NCBI RefSeq assembly: GCF_000014145.1 | Contig: NC_008255.1 | Coordinates: forward strand, 3,302,001 to 3,366,000 | Origin: Cytophaga hutchinsonii ATCC 33406 | GTDB lineage: Bacteria; Bacteroidota; Bacteroidia; Cytophagales; Cytophagaceae | Direction: 5' to 3' | Length of the DNA: 64,000 nt | In this document: piece by piece, positions 1 to 9,151 of the stretch | Numbering within the stretch: the first letter of the stretch is position 1 | Layout of the letters: each line of letters opens with the position of its first letter | Translations under genes and position numbers: made by a program | Notes under the pieces: model-generated | What the model saw: the letters and a program-made list of their open reading frames with translations, nothing else | Told to the model about the DNA's origin: nothing | The model's database searches: none

Positions 1-2
1 CA

Positions 3-194
3 CAAAAAGAATTGATCTTTACATTACTGATGCCCATACTTATTAATTCTTTCACTGAATTTGGAATATGGGGAGAGGTTAATTACTCCATTCTTTTTTA
101 TCAAATCCTTATTCTAACTATGGTAGTTAGATACAAAAACCGATTCAGCATTTTAGAAAAAATTATTCAAAAAAAGAAGTTAGGAATAGGTTAA
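3..194 (+). CDS. C-terminal end of a membrane protein, probable O-antigen polymerase/ligase (partial)
   Basis: The frame is open to the left edge of the window, so only about the last 63 residues are present. They are strongly hydrophobic, with a short loop containing FTEFGIWG followed by another hydrophobic stretch and a basic tail. This layout is typical of the C-terminal end of Wzy/O-antigen ligase-like polytopic proteins, and the adjoining polysaccharide genes fit that role. The gene converges with the minus-strand cluster to its right. The family call is inferred from hydrophobicity, one short motif and context; the catalytic loops lie outside the window. Confidence 0.5.
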   Translation, partial: QKELIFTLLMPILINSFTEFGIWGEVNYSILFYQILILTMVVRYKNRFSILEKIIQKKKLGIG

Positions 195-224
195 AGGAAT
201 TCTTATGGATTCCTTTAACCTTAT
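191..224. terminator. Probable bidirectional terminator
   Basis: A 10-bp inverted repeat (TTAAAGGAAT / ATTCCTTTAA, loop of 8) starts at the stop codon of the left-edge gene and is followed by a T-rich stretch. It separates two convergent genes and could serve both strands. Confidence 0.55.
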
Positions 225-749
225 TTATTTTAATAACAATAACGTTATAAAGCCTATTGTTGTAAGAGCAAATAATAATGCCATCCTTTTAATATCTTTG
301 CTTCTCTTTAATTTCTGAATCCGTATTTCTTCCTTAAGTTTTAGCAAGTCTGCAACTTTTTTGATTGAAGACAGAATCTGATAAAATGCATTGTCATTTT
401 TAATTACAAAATCAAAGGCACCCTTTTTTAATATTTCAATAGCAGTTTTAATATCGTCTTTTGAAGTAAGTATAATTACCGGGATCATTAAATCAATTGT
501 ATTTAATTTTTCAATTAATTCTACAGCAGTTTTCAATTCTCCCTGTAAACTTAGATTGTAATCGGATATAATAATGTGCGGTTTTTTACCTTCTTCAATA
601 TTTTTGATCATGTCTTCTCCAGAAGAAAAAACATTAATACAAAAATCTGTTTTCGTCATTAATTCATTTGACAATATCAAGCTATAGATCTCATTGTCCT
701 CGACAACATAAATCGTAATATCTGAATCATTCATATTTTTTCTTCTCAT
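225..749 (-). CDS. Receiver-domain response regulator with a C-terminal membrane anchor
   Basis: 174 residues. A complete CheY-like receiver domain fills residues about 10-130: the acidic pair in VVEDNE, the phospho-acceptor Asp in IIISDYNLS, the Thr/Ser switch in IILTSKDD and the conserved Lys in FVIKND. No DNA-binding or enzymatic output domain follows. After a basic linker (KLKRSKDIKR) the protein ends in a hydrophobic segment that looks like a single transmembrane helix. It overlaps the end of the upstream sugar-phosphate transferase gene, so the two are probably translated together. A start five codons downstream (734) is equally possible. It may be a phosphorylation-controlled scaffold for polysaccharide machinery at the membrane; that role is inference. 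Confidence 0.8.
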   Translation of the reverse strand: MRRKNMNDSDITIYVVEDNEIYSLILSNELMTKTDFCINVFSSGEDMIKNIEEGKKPHIIISDYNLSLQGELKTAVELIEKLNTIDLMIPVIILTSKDDIKTAIEILKKGAFDFVIKNDNAFYQILSSIKKVADLLKLKEEIRIQKLKRSKDIKRMALLFALTTIGFITLLLLK

Positions 750-1875
750 TTAAATATTTTAACAAAAGCTGATTGTCTGCACTCCCTTTCTTATACTCAT
801 TGTATAGTATATGAACAGTGGTTCTTATTTTAAATAATCGTTTAATAGAAATAATTTCGATTAAAAATATTGCTGATACAATTAGTAGTAAAATTGCCAG
901 TGGTATATCTACATTTCTCAATAAATAAGCTTCAACAATCAATACGATATTTGCAAAACATAAAATCAAAGAAGCTTTCTTATGGTTAAACCCGGTTTTT
1001 AAAAGCAAATGATGAATGTGAGAACGATCAGCAGAGAAAGGCGATTTACCTTTCAGAATACGAAATAGAAACACTCTGGCAGTATCAATAACAGGCACTA
1101 AAACAATTGAGAATACGAGAAGTATAAAGGTATTTGAATGGGTATGCGCATAAGAAAGATTAAATACTTTGATAGCAAATACAATCATGAGGTAACCTAA
1201 TACCAATGAACCGGTATCACCCATAAAGATTCTGGCTGGATTGAAATTGTATTTTAAAAAAGCCAGTAAGGCTGCAGCAAAAGAGAATGACAAAACTGCA
1301 AAGCCAGTATTTCCAAAATATAGGAATAAGAAACCAAACATGCTTGCATTTATAAATCCCAATCCACCAGCCAAGCCATCAATACCATCAATTAAATTAA
1401 ATGCATTTGTTACACCTGCAATTAAAAATATGGTAACCCCGTATTCAATGATCATCATCGTTTCTACACTGAATTGAAAAATAGATGGTAAGTGAATTAC
1501 CAGTCCGGCCTGAATAGCCAATACACCTCCTATACATTGAATTCCCAAACGGAATACTGCTGAAAGACCTTTTATGTCATCTACGATACCCGTTACAAGC
1601 AACATTGAAATTGCAACAGAAATACCTATAGACTCACGAACAGAAAGTAAATCAATCCATATAAATCCTGATACAATTAGACCTGCAAAGATTCCTACTC
1701 CTCCCATCGTTGGTATTGGCTCTTTATGCTGTTTCCTGAAATCTGGTTTATCAAGAAGATTATTCTTTTTAGATTGTTTGATAACAATCGGTATAGCTAT
1801 AAATGCTGAAGCAAATGACAATATGTATGCTAACAACAAATCTGCGTACTGAAATAGAATATTTTCCATAGTCAT
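727..1875 (-). CDS. WecA/TagO-type undecaprenyl-phosphate sugar-1-phosphate transferase
   Basis: 382 residues with about ten hydrophobic segments. Family hallmarks are visible: VDDIKGL (the Asp-Asp pair), NAFNLIDGIDGLAGG, RIFMGDTGSLVLGY and the cytoplasmic RSHIHHLLL loop. Such enzymes move a HexNAc-1-phosphate from a UDP-sugar onto undecaprenyl phosphate, the first step of O-antigen, teichoic-acid-like or exopolysaccharide synthesis. It is the last-but-one gene of the minus-strand polysaccharide cluster, five bases after the preceding glycosyltransferase. A second Met two codons in (MENILF) could be the true start. Sugar specificity cannot be read from the sequence. Confidence 0.9.
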   Translation of the reverse strand: MTMENILFQYADLLLAYILSFASAFIAIPIVIKQSKKNNLLDKPDFRKQHKEPIPTMGGVGIFAGLIVSGFIWIDLLSVRESIGISVAISMLLVTGIVDDIKGLSAVFRLGIQCIGGVLAIQAGLVIHLPSIFQFSVETMMIIEYGVTIFLIAGVTNAFNLIDGIDGLAGGLGFINASMFGFLFLYFGNTGFAVLSFSFAAALLAFLKYNFNPARIFMGDTGSLVLGYLMIVFAIKVFNLSYAHTHSNTFILLVFSIVLVPVIDTARVFLFRILKGKSPFSADRSHIHHLLLKTGFNHKKASLILCFANIVLIVEAYLLRNVDIPLAILLLIVSAIFLIEIISIKRLFKIRTTVHILYNEYKKGSADNQLLLKYLNEKKKYE

Positions 1876-1880
1876 ACTAT

Positions 1881-3080
1881 TTATTCAAAAAACATTTTAG
1901 TATTATTTAAATGTGCTGCTCCACTTTTAAGTAGGTACTTTTCATTAACTACTTTAACACTTGAGTGAATAGATTTTTTAACATATCTATAATCAAATCC
2001 ATAAACGAGATTGGCGTATTTAGATGCAATTTCTTTCCATGTATATCGCCGATCGGCAATTTCTTTCATACGTATTGCATTTGCTTTAATTTGATCTTGT
2101 GTAAGTTTCGTTACAACAGAAATTAACTCAGCTTCGTCTTTAAAATAAATAGCCTTATTTTCTGTTGTGGCAATGTTATAAGAAACGTTAAATGCAATTA
2201 CCGCATTACCAAGAAACATGGCCTCCACAAGGCTTGGATTCGTGCCTCCAGCACTATGTCCATGAACATATATTGAACAGTTTGATCTCAATAAGTCTAT
2301 TGTCCGCTGATGATAAATAGGATCAAGAAGAAGGATATTTGCAGAATTTTGATATTTCTCTTTTAATTGCTTTCCATATTCGCTTACATTCCAATTTCCA
2401 ACCATTACCAATTTATGCTTCGGCATTTGAGAAAAAGCTGATAATACTACATGAACATTATTCTCAGGTTCTATGCGACAAACTTTAAATGCATACGAAT
2501 TACCCAAAAATGGATATTTAATAAAATCTTCTCCTTCAATTTCTACAGCTTGAGTATGATCTGCTCCATATTCAATTAAATAACTAAGCGTTTTATAATT
2601 AAGGGCTGTGTATTTTTTTATAGCAGCATTATCTGTTATATCTGCATCGGAAAATTTAACCGCCAGATACTCCGACAATTTTAAATACTTACGAATAAAG
2701 TAATTCCATTTATCACGCTTCCATTCTAAGCCATCAATATTTACAATGATTTTTTTGTTTGTAAAAAACTTTATAAATGGAATCATGATACCACCCGAAA
2801 CACCCAAAACAATTAAAGCATCTGCATAGAAAAGTGCATGAATAATCGTTACGATATCATAAAAAATACTTTGCAGGCCATTTGCATTTAATGGAACATA
2901 AAAAAGCCTCGCTTTATTCCAATACTTAACACGTTCTTCTTTTTTATAATACGAGTTGCTGCAATACACATGAAGTTTGAATTCATCATTCAGATTTGTT
3001 ACTAATTGATGTGCTAACGTTTCAAAACCTCCATAGCGAGCAGGTACTCCTGCAGTTCCAATTATAGCTACTTTTTTCAT
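1881..3080 (-). CDS. GT4 glycosyltransferase with an N-terminal DUF1972 domain
   Basis: 399 residues. The N-terminus (MKKVAIIGTAGVPARYGGFE) is typical of DUF1972, found in rhamnosyl- or galactosyltransferases of the GT4 (GT-B fold) family. The C-terminal half has the donor-site pattern GHSAGGTNPSLVEAMFLG, the family's usual E-x7-E region. A cytosolic, membrane-peripheral enzyme adding a sugar to the lipid-linked repeat unit is expected. It is followed after five bases by the WecA-like gene. The 131-bp gap upstream holds a perfect palindrome (3195-3211), which suggests that a promoter lies there and that this gene starts a new transcript. Confidence 0.88.
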   Translation of the reverse strand: MKKVAIIGTAGVPARYGGFETLAHQLVTNLNDEFKLHVYCSNSYYKKEERVKYWNKARLFYVPLNANGLQSIFYDIVTIIHALFYADALIVLGVSGGIMIPFIKFFTNKKIIVNIDGLEWKRDKWNYFIRKYLKLSEYLAVKFSDADITDNAAIKKYTALNYKTLSYLIEYGADHTQAVEIEGEDFIKYPFLGNSYAFKVCRIEPENNVHVVLSAFSQMPKHKLVMVGNWNVSEYGKQLKEKYQNSANILLLDPIYHQRTIDLLRSNCSIYVHGHSAGGTNPSLVEAMFLGNAVIAFNVSYNIATTENKAIYFKDEAELISVVTKLTQDQIKANAIRMKEIADRRYTWKEIASKYANLVYGFDYRYVKKSIHSSVKVVNEKYLLKSGAAHLNNTKMFFE

Positions 3081-3194
3081 AGTGTTATTTTTATAAGTAA
3101 GCTTTTACAAAAATATACCCATAATCATAAACACCTGATATGCAAAATGATACATCGTACCAAAAGCAGTAATTTATCCTTCAAAGAGACTTCA

Positions 3195-3211
3195 TTTCCA
3201 AAAAATGGAAA
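3195..3211. promoter_or_regulatory. Palindromic site TTTCCA-N5-TGGAAA (copy 1)
   Basis: A perfect inverted repeat, TTTCCA aaaaa TGGAAA, in the gap between two glycosyltransferase genes. Reading toward the gene at 3080, a nnnnTTTG box (TCTCTTTG) follows five bases later, consistent with a Bacteroidota -7 element. The site begins 114 bases before the start codon, exactly the spacing of copy 2 from the gene starting at 8904. Confidence 0.55.
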
Positions 3212-4291
3212 TCAATTTGATTGTATCACTCCAATAATTCTCTTTATAAAATTTTCATTAGTAAAATCACTTGCCCTTTTTCTGGCATTAAAAGACAAAT
3301 AATTATAAAAACTTTTATTCGTAAACATTCGATCAATTTGATTCGAAATCAATTCAACATTCTTAGAATCTATTTTTAACCCATTAAATTCATCTGTCAC
3401 CAATTCAGCAATACCCCCAACAGGTGGAACAATTACAGGTATTCCATAACTCATAGCTTCTAACACAGTCATTCCAAAAGTCTCTATCCATTCATCGGTT
3501 AAAGAAAGATTTAAAACTAAATCAGCTTCTTTAAAAAATGAATGAACATCTTTTTGCGCTGAATGAATAATCAAGTTGGGACTTAAAACCGAATCTTTTA
3601 AGTATTCATTGATCTCAGTTATCTTAGAATTAAGCACTAATGTAAATGAGTACGATGGAAGCAATCGTGCCAATTGTATGTATACATCAACGCCTTTGTA
3701 TTTCTTAAGTGAGCAAAGCATTAATACATTTTTGGTAACAACTTTCTGATCTATTGCTATGACTGCTTTCGAAACAAAATCTTCTGACAAAGCATTATAA
3801 ACCGTATGACTTTTAATACCTTCAATAGATTCATTGTTTCTTAAATAGGCTGAAACATAAATTAAGTTTGAAGCGGTGAATTGAACAACTTTAAATAAAA
3901 AGGATTTAAATAATGCCGGTTTAATAGAAGTTTCGTGAATATGATAAACAACTTTTTTATTCATGAACTTTCCAGCCAAAGCAGCACCAAATGGCAAGAT
4001 TGTATTTACATAAATTACAACATCTTTGTTTCGATATTTTAATAAACGAATAAATAAAAAAAGCTGACTAAATACAAAATAAAGCAGTGTTTGTACTTTG
4101 GATTTGCCCCAACTGTAATTAAAATAAAAATAATTTGCCCCTGGGATATTCGTTAAAAAACCTTCGGAATTTTTATTGGTATATACATCTACATCATGCC
4201 CATTATCAATCAATCCTTTTATAGATTGGGATAATACCAATGGACTACCGCTATAGTCATTCAACAGATGGATACAAATTATTTTTTTCAT
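3212..4291 (-). CDS. GT4 family glycosyltransferase
   Basis: 359 residues. The N-terminal Rossmann half begins MKKIICIHLLNDYSGSPLVL, with a glycine/serine-rich acceptor-side loop. The C-terminal half carries the GT4 signature ETFGMTVLEAMSYGIPVIVPPVGG, with the Glu pair that binds the nucleotide-sugar phosphate and ribose. It lies 3 bases after the next glycosyltransferase upstream, so the two are almost certainly on one transcript. The likely role is addition of one sugar to the lipid-linked oligosaccharide at the inner membrane. Donor and linkage cannot be predicted. Confidence 0.87.
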   Translation of the reverse strand: MKKIICIHLLNDYSGSPLVLSQSIKGLIDNGHDVDVYTNKNSEGFLTNIPGANYFYFNYSWGKSKVQTLLYFVFSQLFLFIRLLKYRNKDVVIYVNTILPFGAALAGKFMNKKVVYHIHETSIKPALFKSFLFKVVQFTASNLIYVSAYLRNNESIEGIKSHTVYNALSEDFVSKAVIAIDQKVVTKNVLMLCSLKKYKGVDVYIQLARLLPSYSFTLVLNSKITEINEYLKDSVLSPNLIIHSAQKDVHSFFKEADLVLNLSLTDEWIETFGMTVLEAMSYGIPVIVPPVGGIAELVTDEFNGLKIDSKNVELISNQIDRMFTNKSFYNYLSFNARKRASDFTNENFIKRIIGVIQSN

Positions 4292-4294
4292 GGT

Positions 4295-5524
4295 TTAATT
4301 CTTTAATGAATTATACACATCCCTTAAAATATCTCCTTTGATGTTCCAATCGAAAGTAGAATTAAACGTTTTTAAAGCGCCAATAGATAAATCTCTATAT
4401 AAGTTACTATCCTGAAAAAGCAAACCTAATTGTTTTGAAAACGCTTCAACTGAATTTGAATAATTTGAGTAGGGCACTTTTAAGCCACAGCTTGAATCGA
4501 TGAATTCACCGGGCCCCTCATTATCGAAACAAATTACAGGTAAACCATAAGAGAGTGCTTCTGGCACAACCATACCTGCGCCTTCATGTGAGGGGAAAAG
4601 AAATACAGATGCATTGGTATAAATATCTTTCATTTTTTCTTTCTCTACCCACTCCGTAATCAACACAGCATTTTCTAAACCTAAAACCTTAATTTCATTT
4701 TTTAAGAAATTCAACAAAGGTCCTTTTCCAACCAAATGAAGCTGAACACACTTTTTTTGTTCACCGGATAATGTATTAAAGAATACATGAAAAGCCTTCA
4801 AAGTTATATCGAACCCTTTTAAAGGAACAAGCCTGCCGACAGATAAAATAGAAAACATACTTGAATCATTAAGTACACATGTGGCATTCGAATCTGAACT
4901 TACTGCACACATTCGTACCACTTTTCCTGCTGGTATTTTATGAACTTTCTCAACACCACTATTCATACAAATGATTTTGTCAGCCTTTTTTAATGCAATA
5001 CCCAGAAAGGGATCACATTTCCAAAATAGATTTTTCACAACCCATAAAATTCTGCTCTTTAAATATTCAATCCTTCCATAAGGCTTATAAACATACTCTG
5101 ACGGTGCTTTGGGATGATGGCCTATTGGTCCCCATACCAATGGTTTATTGAGTTTCCATAAAAAGGTTGGTGTCCAGTCGTTATGAAAATTCAGATTATG
5201 AAGAATGTCAAAATGAACGTTAGATTTTTTTATAAAGTATGGCATAAAAAACTGCCACAGATAAAAATAAAGCATGGCACCTCTTTCCCCTTTCTTCCAG
5301 AAACGCATCCAATATGGTAAGTCGAAATACAAAAATTTTATATTCTTATGAATTGAATCAGGATATTCACTCAAATATTTTTCTATTGACTCTTGATTAT
5401 TTTCTCTCGTGACAACAACAACTTTATTGAACCGTGCAATCTGGCCAACAAGATTCCACCCTGTTCCATCTTCTGAACCTTTGTATGGATTGATTGCATA
5501 AGCTGTTGCCAGAATGGTTTTCAT
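4295..5524 (-). CDS. GT4 family glycosyltransferase
   Basis: 409 residues. The N-terminus has AYAINPYKGSEDGTGWN, seen in GT4 enzymes that hold a Gly-rich loop near the start. The C-terminal half has the donor-site motif PSHEGAGMVVPEALSYGLPVI. It lies between the acyltransferase (13 bases upstream) and another GT4 gene (3 bases downstream) in a tight minus-strand run. A cytosolic transferase of the same polysaccharide pathway is expected. Confidence 0.87.
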   Translation of the reverse strand: MKTILATAYAINPYKGSEDGTGWNLVGQIARFNKVVVVTRENNQESIEKYLSEYPDSIHKNIKFLYFDLPYWMRFWKKGERGAMLYFYLWQFFMPYFIKKSNVHFDILHNLNFHNDWTPTFLWKLNKPLVWGPIGHHPKAPSEYVYKPYGRIEYLKSRILWVVKNLFWKCDPFLGIALKKADKIICMNSGVEKVHKIPAGKVVRMCAVSSDSNATCVLNDSSMFSILSVGRLVPLKGFDITLKAFHVFFNTLSGEQKKCVQLHLVGKGPLLNFLKNEIKVLGLENAVLITEWVEKEKMKDIYTNASVFLFPSHEGAGMVVPEALSYGLPVICFDNEGPGEFIDSSCGLKVPYSNYSNSVEAFSKQLGLLFQDSNLYRDLSIGALKTFNSTFDWNIKGDILRDVYNSLKN

Positions 5525-5537
5525 AACTATTTAAATT

Positions 5538-6236
5538 TTACTTATCAGATATTCTACTTTTTAACACCCGTGCAGGAACTCCGCCAACAACTGAATTGTC
5601 CGGAACAGACTTGGTTACAACAGCACCTGCAGCAATCACACAATTATTTCCTATATGGACACCATCTAAAATAGTCACCTTAGAACCGATCCAACAATTT
5701 TTCCCTATAACAATTCCTTGCCTGCTTACTCCCTGGTGACGGATTAACGTATCAACAGAATCATAATTATGATTTTCCGGATGGCAACTTAAGTATTGTC
5801 CTATGATACAATCATCACCAATCTCTAAGCCGCCACCACCGCCTAAATAAGCAAACTCTCCAATACCAACATTATTTCCGATATGAATATATTCCCCAAT
5901 ATTATTTAAACTAGTTGATACAATAATTCTACTATAGGCACCAATACTCACATTATTTGCTAAAGTCAACTTACCTTTTCCCAATCCGCTTAAATAAACC
6001 CCATCATCCAGTTTAACAAATTTTCCGATGACAATATTTTGAGCATACATAAATCGAACAGATCTACCAAGCATCAATAATTTAGGGCGTTTAAAATACA
6101 ACAGTATTTTCAAACCTCTTAACACCGAAATTGCTTTATCACAAAAAAGTATTAACAAAACATATGAGCTTACGTTAGAATCAAATTTAAAAACAGGATT
6201 TCTAAATTGAATGAGTTTTTCAATGATACGTTTCAT
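5538..6236 (-). CDS. Left-handed beta-helix acyltransferase (hexapeptide repeat)
   Basis: 232 residues from the ATG at 6236; the frame extends 24 bases further to a TTG, which I consider less likely. Residues about 75-225 are hexapeptide repeats ([LIV]-G-x4), including IGNNVGIGEFAYLGGG and the C-terminal hallmark HIGNNCVIAAGAVVTKSVPDNSVVGGVPARVLKS. The motif GQYLSCHPENHNYDS resembles the active-site His region of the maltose/galactoside O-acetyltransferase group. It probably O- or N-acetylates a sugar of the surface polysaccharide. It starts 11 bases after the large fusion gene and belongs to the same operon. Confidence 0.88.
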   Translation of the reverse strand: MKRIIEKLIQFRNPVFKFDSNVSSYVLLILFCDKAISVLRGLKILLYFKRPKLLMLGRSVRFMYAQNIVIGKFVKLDDGVYLSGLGKGKLTLANNVSIGAYSRIIVSTSLNNIGEYIHIGNNVGIGEFAYLGGGGGLEIGDDCIIGQYLSCHPENHNYDSVDTLIRHQGVSRQGIVIGKNCWIGSKVTILDGVHIGNNCVIAAGAVVTKSVPDNSVVGGVPARVLKSRISDK

Positions 6237-6246
6237 AAACTTGTAT

Positions 6247-8904
6247 TTAAGAAATTTCAATATATTCTTTAATGATCTTATCCAACGTTTCAGCTCTATT
6301 TACATTATCAATAGATATGTATTTAGATGAATTGTTCGAAATAGAAAGCTTATTAAATAGAAAACGATAATCATATGTTAATGTTTTAATATCCTCTTCT
6401 GTCAATTCAAGCTTCCTTTTTAATATCACTTCTGGAGAAGCATACAACAATATGTTTAGTTTGGGCTTGTAAATAAATTTATATAACCATGTTACAACTT
6501 TCGCATTTAATTTTAAATTAGAACGTTTTGAATCTCCTATAAAATCAAAATAATATCGATCGTAAATTACTATATACCCTCTTAGCACATACTTGACATA
6601 TACATACACTTGACCGAATAAATAATCTGTATAATAATATCCAAAACGAAACAAAGATGATAACTTGCTATCATTGGTTCCTTGTCTGGGCAAACGCTCT
6701 GCAGCCATCGCTTCAGCCTTCTTTTTACCATGCTTCCATGCACTCAATATTGGAAAAATAGATGGTCTGTGTCTTAAGACAACTACCTTCTTACGAAATT
6801 TTTGAACAAAAGAACTTTTCAAATCTTCAATGATCGTTGACTTTCCTGCACCATCAACACCACTAACTGTAATTATCACTCCCTTATTCATTACGGATTC
6901 AATAAATGTATCTTTCCAATAATCAATCAGAGAATTGAAATATTTCCATCCTTTATTTTCATTTTTCAAATCAATAACGTCGTGTATTTTAGTGCGAATT
7001 ATATCCGAATATTGAAAGATATTTTCAGCAGTGTAATCAGATAAATCATATGTTCCTTGAAGATGTAGCAGCACAGTGGTCTTATCATACAAAGATAGCG
7101 ACTCAAAATACGTAATGTATTTAGATGGCAGATTTGCACCATTAAGTTGATAAAACAAAAACATGTATTCAAAATCATGATATCTTTTAGGAACCTTTAT
7201 TTCATGATTTGTTTTTATTGAATTATCTAATACAGTCGCTGGACATAAAATAGCCAAAGATTTTCTTTTAAAACCATAAAGTAAATCAATACTTAAAAAA
7301 CTTCCATCTTCAAAGAAAAGACTAATGGTCGCCATAAACGTTTTTTTAACAACGAGCAACTTTTTTAATGCTCCTGTTCCTTTTAAGTATGTAAGTATTT
7401 GAGTTAAATCTTCTTTACGAATTAATAGATCAAGATCAGATGAATCATGTAACTCAGATATAGATGCTTCAGAAAATTTCATCAATGAATAATCATACTT
7501 ATTTAAAAAAGTAAATAAGTGATCAATAAAAATTTTTCTCTGTGAGCCATAACTTTTCTTAATAACAATCTCTTCAAGAGCTTTATACCATATGTTTACC
7601 AACCATTCAACTTGTTTGTGTAGGGATTTTTGCTGACTATAAATAGTCAAATAATAACTGATCGTATAAAGCAAATAAGCCTTATAGCATAATTCAACAT
7701 TAACATTATATCTATTGATAACATCTTTTAAAATTGGATTTTCCATTGCCTGACTGATTTCTTTTTTGATTTTAATTAAATCAGTGCGATCAATTAAAAT
7801 ATTTTTCTGAAAAATATAATGAAACACATCAAATAAAATAGGGGCCATTTTATCTGATAATTCCCAATCATATACGTACAATTTATCCGAAGTTGCATAC
7901 ATATTCCATGGCGTAAAATCAAAATGGGCCATGGAAAATGGAATGGCAGAATCAAAATCTAAAATATTTAAGCTCTTACGAAGCAATTCAATAATATTTT
8001 CTGAATCTGCAATTCGTGCATCCGATTTTAACGAATAAATAGTTGTGATTAAATGTTCACGAAATGTTGTAATACCTGACAAGTTATAGGAAGTAGTTTT
8101 TTCATATAGCTCAGCTAATGCTTTTAAATGAATATCCGTTAATCCGTTTGTTGAAACAATATCATTTGGTTTGATATTCTCAAAAACCGACATTGAAAGG
8201 TCTTTCGAAAAAAAGCAATTAGGAGTTTCCATATAATTCAAATTGAGTTTTTTAATTTTATCAATACTTAACAACTCATTTGAAATTAACACTTGAGATA
8301 TACTAGAAATTGCCCACTTCGCAAAATGAGTAGTAATACCATTGGAATTAACCTCAACAACAAATTTCCTGTTGGGTCCTACTGTTCCTGTAAACAAACT
8401 ATAACCATCATGAGGTATATGTTCGATATTCGATTCTATTTTTAATGATTCCTTATAATAAACTTTAAAGCTCCCTGAACAAGCTATTTTTTTGAGATTT
8501 AAAGCATAAGCTGCCTTTAATAAAACCGATAACATTTTGGCTTTAAAGCTAGAAGTATTATAAAAATTTAAAAAAGTTGCTGTCTTTAAATCTGATGGAA
8601 AAATCCAACGCATTGTTTTATCTGGATTATTTATAAAATAATAATCCTTGGATTTAAAATCTGAAACTTCCATGTTAGAAAAATCTAAAATGAAATCATA
8701 CGTATCGATTGAAAAACAATTCTTGTTAGAAAAACTAACAAGCACTTTATATATTTGGTCTGACTGATTATGTGAAGCAACGAATGAATTGACTTCATCT
8801 TGAACTATTTTCTTATTTGGATCATTAATAGTGACAACATATCCCCCTGGAATAAACATTTTAAGTAATAGCTCAAGATCTCTTCTTTTCAAAAATTTTA
8901 TCAT
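6247..8904 (-). CDS. Three-part fusion: APH-like kinase, nucleotidyltransferase-like and thymidylate-kinase-like domains
   Basis: 885 residues from the ATG at 8904; the frame opens 33 bases earlier at a TTG. Around residues 325-360 the sequence MAHFDFTPWNMYATS...YVYDWEL has the catalytic HxDxxxxN and downstream Asp of aminoglycoside/choline-kinase-like phosphotransferases. Around residues 485-510 HDSSDLDLLIR looks like a nucleotidyltransferase-fold substrate-binding region. Residues about 690-885 begin with a Walker A, VSGVDGAGKSTI, followed by DRYYFDF, as in thymidylate kinase-like P-loop enzymes. The gene heads the polysaccharide operon and diverges from a hybrid histidine kinase. Its substrate, possibly a sugar or lipid-linked intermediate, is unknown. 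Confidence 0.75.
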   Translation of the reverse strand: MIKFLKRRDLELLLKMFIPGGYVVTINDPNKKIVQDEVNSFVASHNQSDQIYKVLVSFSNKNCFSIDTYDFILDFSNMEVSDFKSKDYYFINNPDKTMRWIFPSDLKTATFLNFYNTSSFKAKMLSVLLKAAYALNLKKIACSGSFKVYYKESLKIESNIEHIPHDGYSLFTGTVGPNRKFVVEVNSNGITTHFAKWAISSISQVLISNELLSIDKIKKLNLNYMETPNCFFSKDLSMSVFENIKPNDIVSTNGLTDIHLKALAELYEKTTSYNLSGITTFREHLITTIYSLKSDARIADSENIIELLRKSLNILDFDSAIPFSMAHFDFTPWNMYATSDKLYVYDWELSDKMAPILFDVFHYIFQKNILIDRTDLIKIKKEISQAMENPILKDVINRYNVNVELCYKAYLLYTISYYLTIYSQQKSLHKQVEWLVNIWYKALEEIVIKKSYGSQRKIFIDHLFTFLNKYDYSLMKFSEASISELHDSSDLDLLIRKEDLTQILTYLKGTGALKKLLVVKKTFMATISLFFEDGSFLSIDLLYGFKRKSLAILCPATVLDNSIKTNHEIKVPKRYHDFEYMFLFYQLNGANLPSKYITYFESLSLYDKTTVLLHLQGTYDLSDYTAENIFQYSDIIRTKIHDVIDLKNENKGWKYFNSLIDYWKDTFIESVMNKGVIITVSGVDGAGKSTIIEDLKSSFVQKFRKKVVVLRHRPSIFPILSAWKHGKKKAEAMAAERLPRQGTNDSKLSSLFRFGYYYTDYLFGQVYVYVKYVLRGYIVIYDRYYFDFIGDSKRSNLKLNAKVVTWLYKFIYKPKLNILLYASPEVILKRKLELTEEDIKTLTYDYRFLFNKLSISNNSSKYISIDNVNRAETLDKIIKEYIEIS

Positions 8905-9018
8905 AGCAGTAGTATTTGTTATGTACCCCAATGCCAATTGAATGCCAAGATAAAAAATCAGTATCTATCAGGCATTTACAACTATTTCATCAGAATTAAT
9001 TTCTATTCAAAGGATTTT

Positions 9019-9035
9019 TTTCCAAAATATGGAAA
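9019..9035. promoter_or_regulatory. Palindromic site TTTCCA-N5-TGGAAA (copy 2)
   Basis: A perfect inverted repeat, TTTCCA aaata TGGAAA, in the divergent gap between the fusion kinase gene (start 8904) and the hybrid histidine kinase (start 9152). Toward 8904, an ATCCTTTG box follows three bases later, and the distance to the start codon (114 bases) matches copy 1. It could control either or both genes. Confidence 0.55.
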
Positions 9036-9151
9036 GCTAAAAACCTCTTATACCTTCAAATTGCATCCTAACAATCATATCTAACATAATTCCATGATTA
9101 TCAAAACCATTAAATCAAATATTCGTATTATTGATTCATAATGCAGCTACT

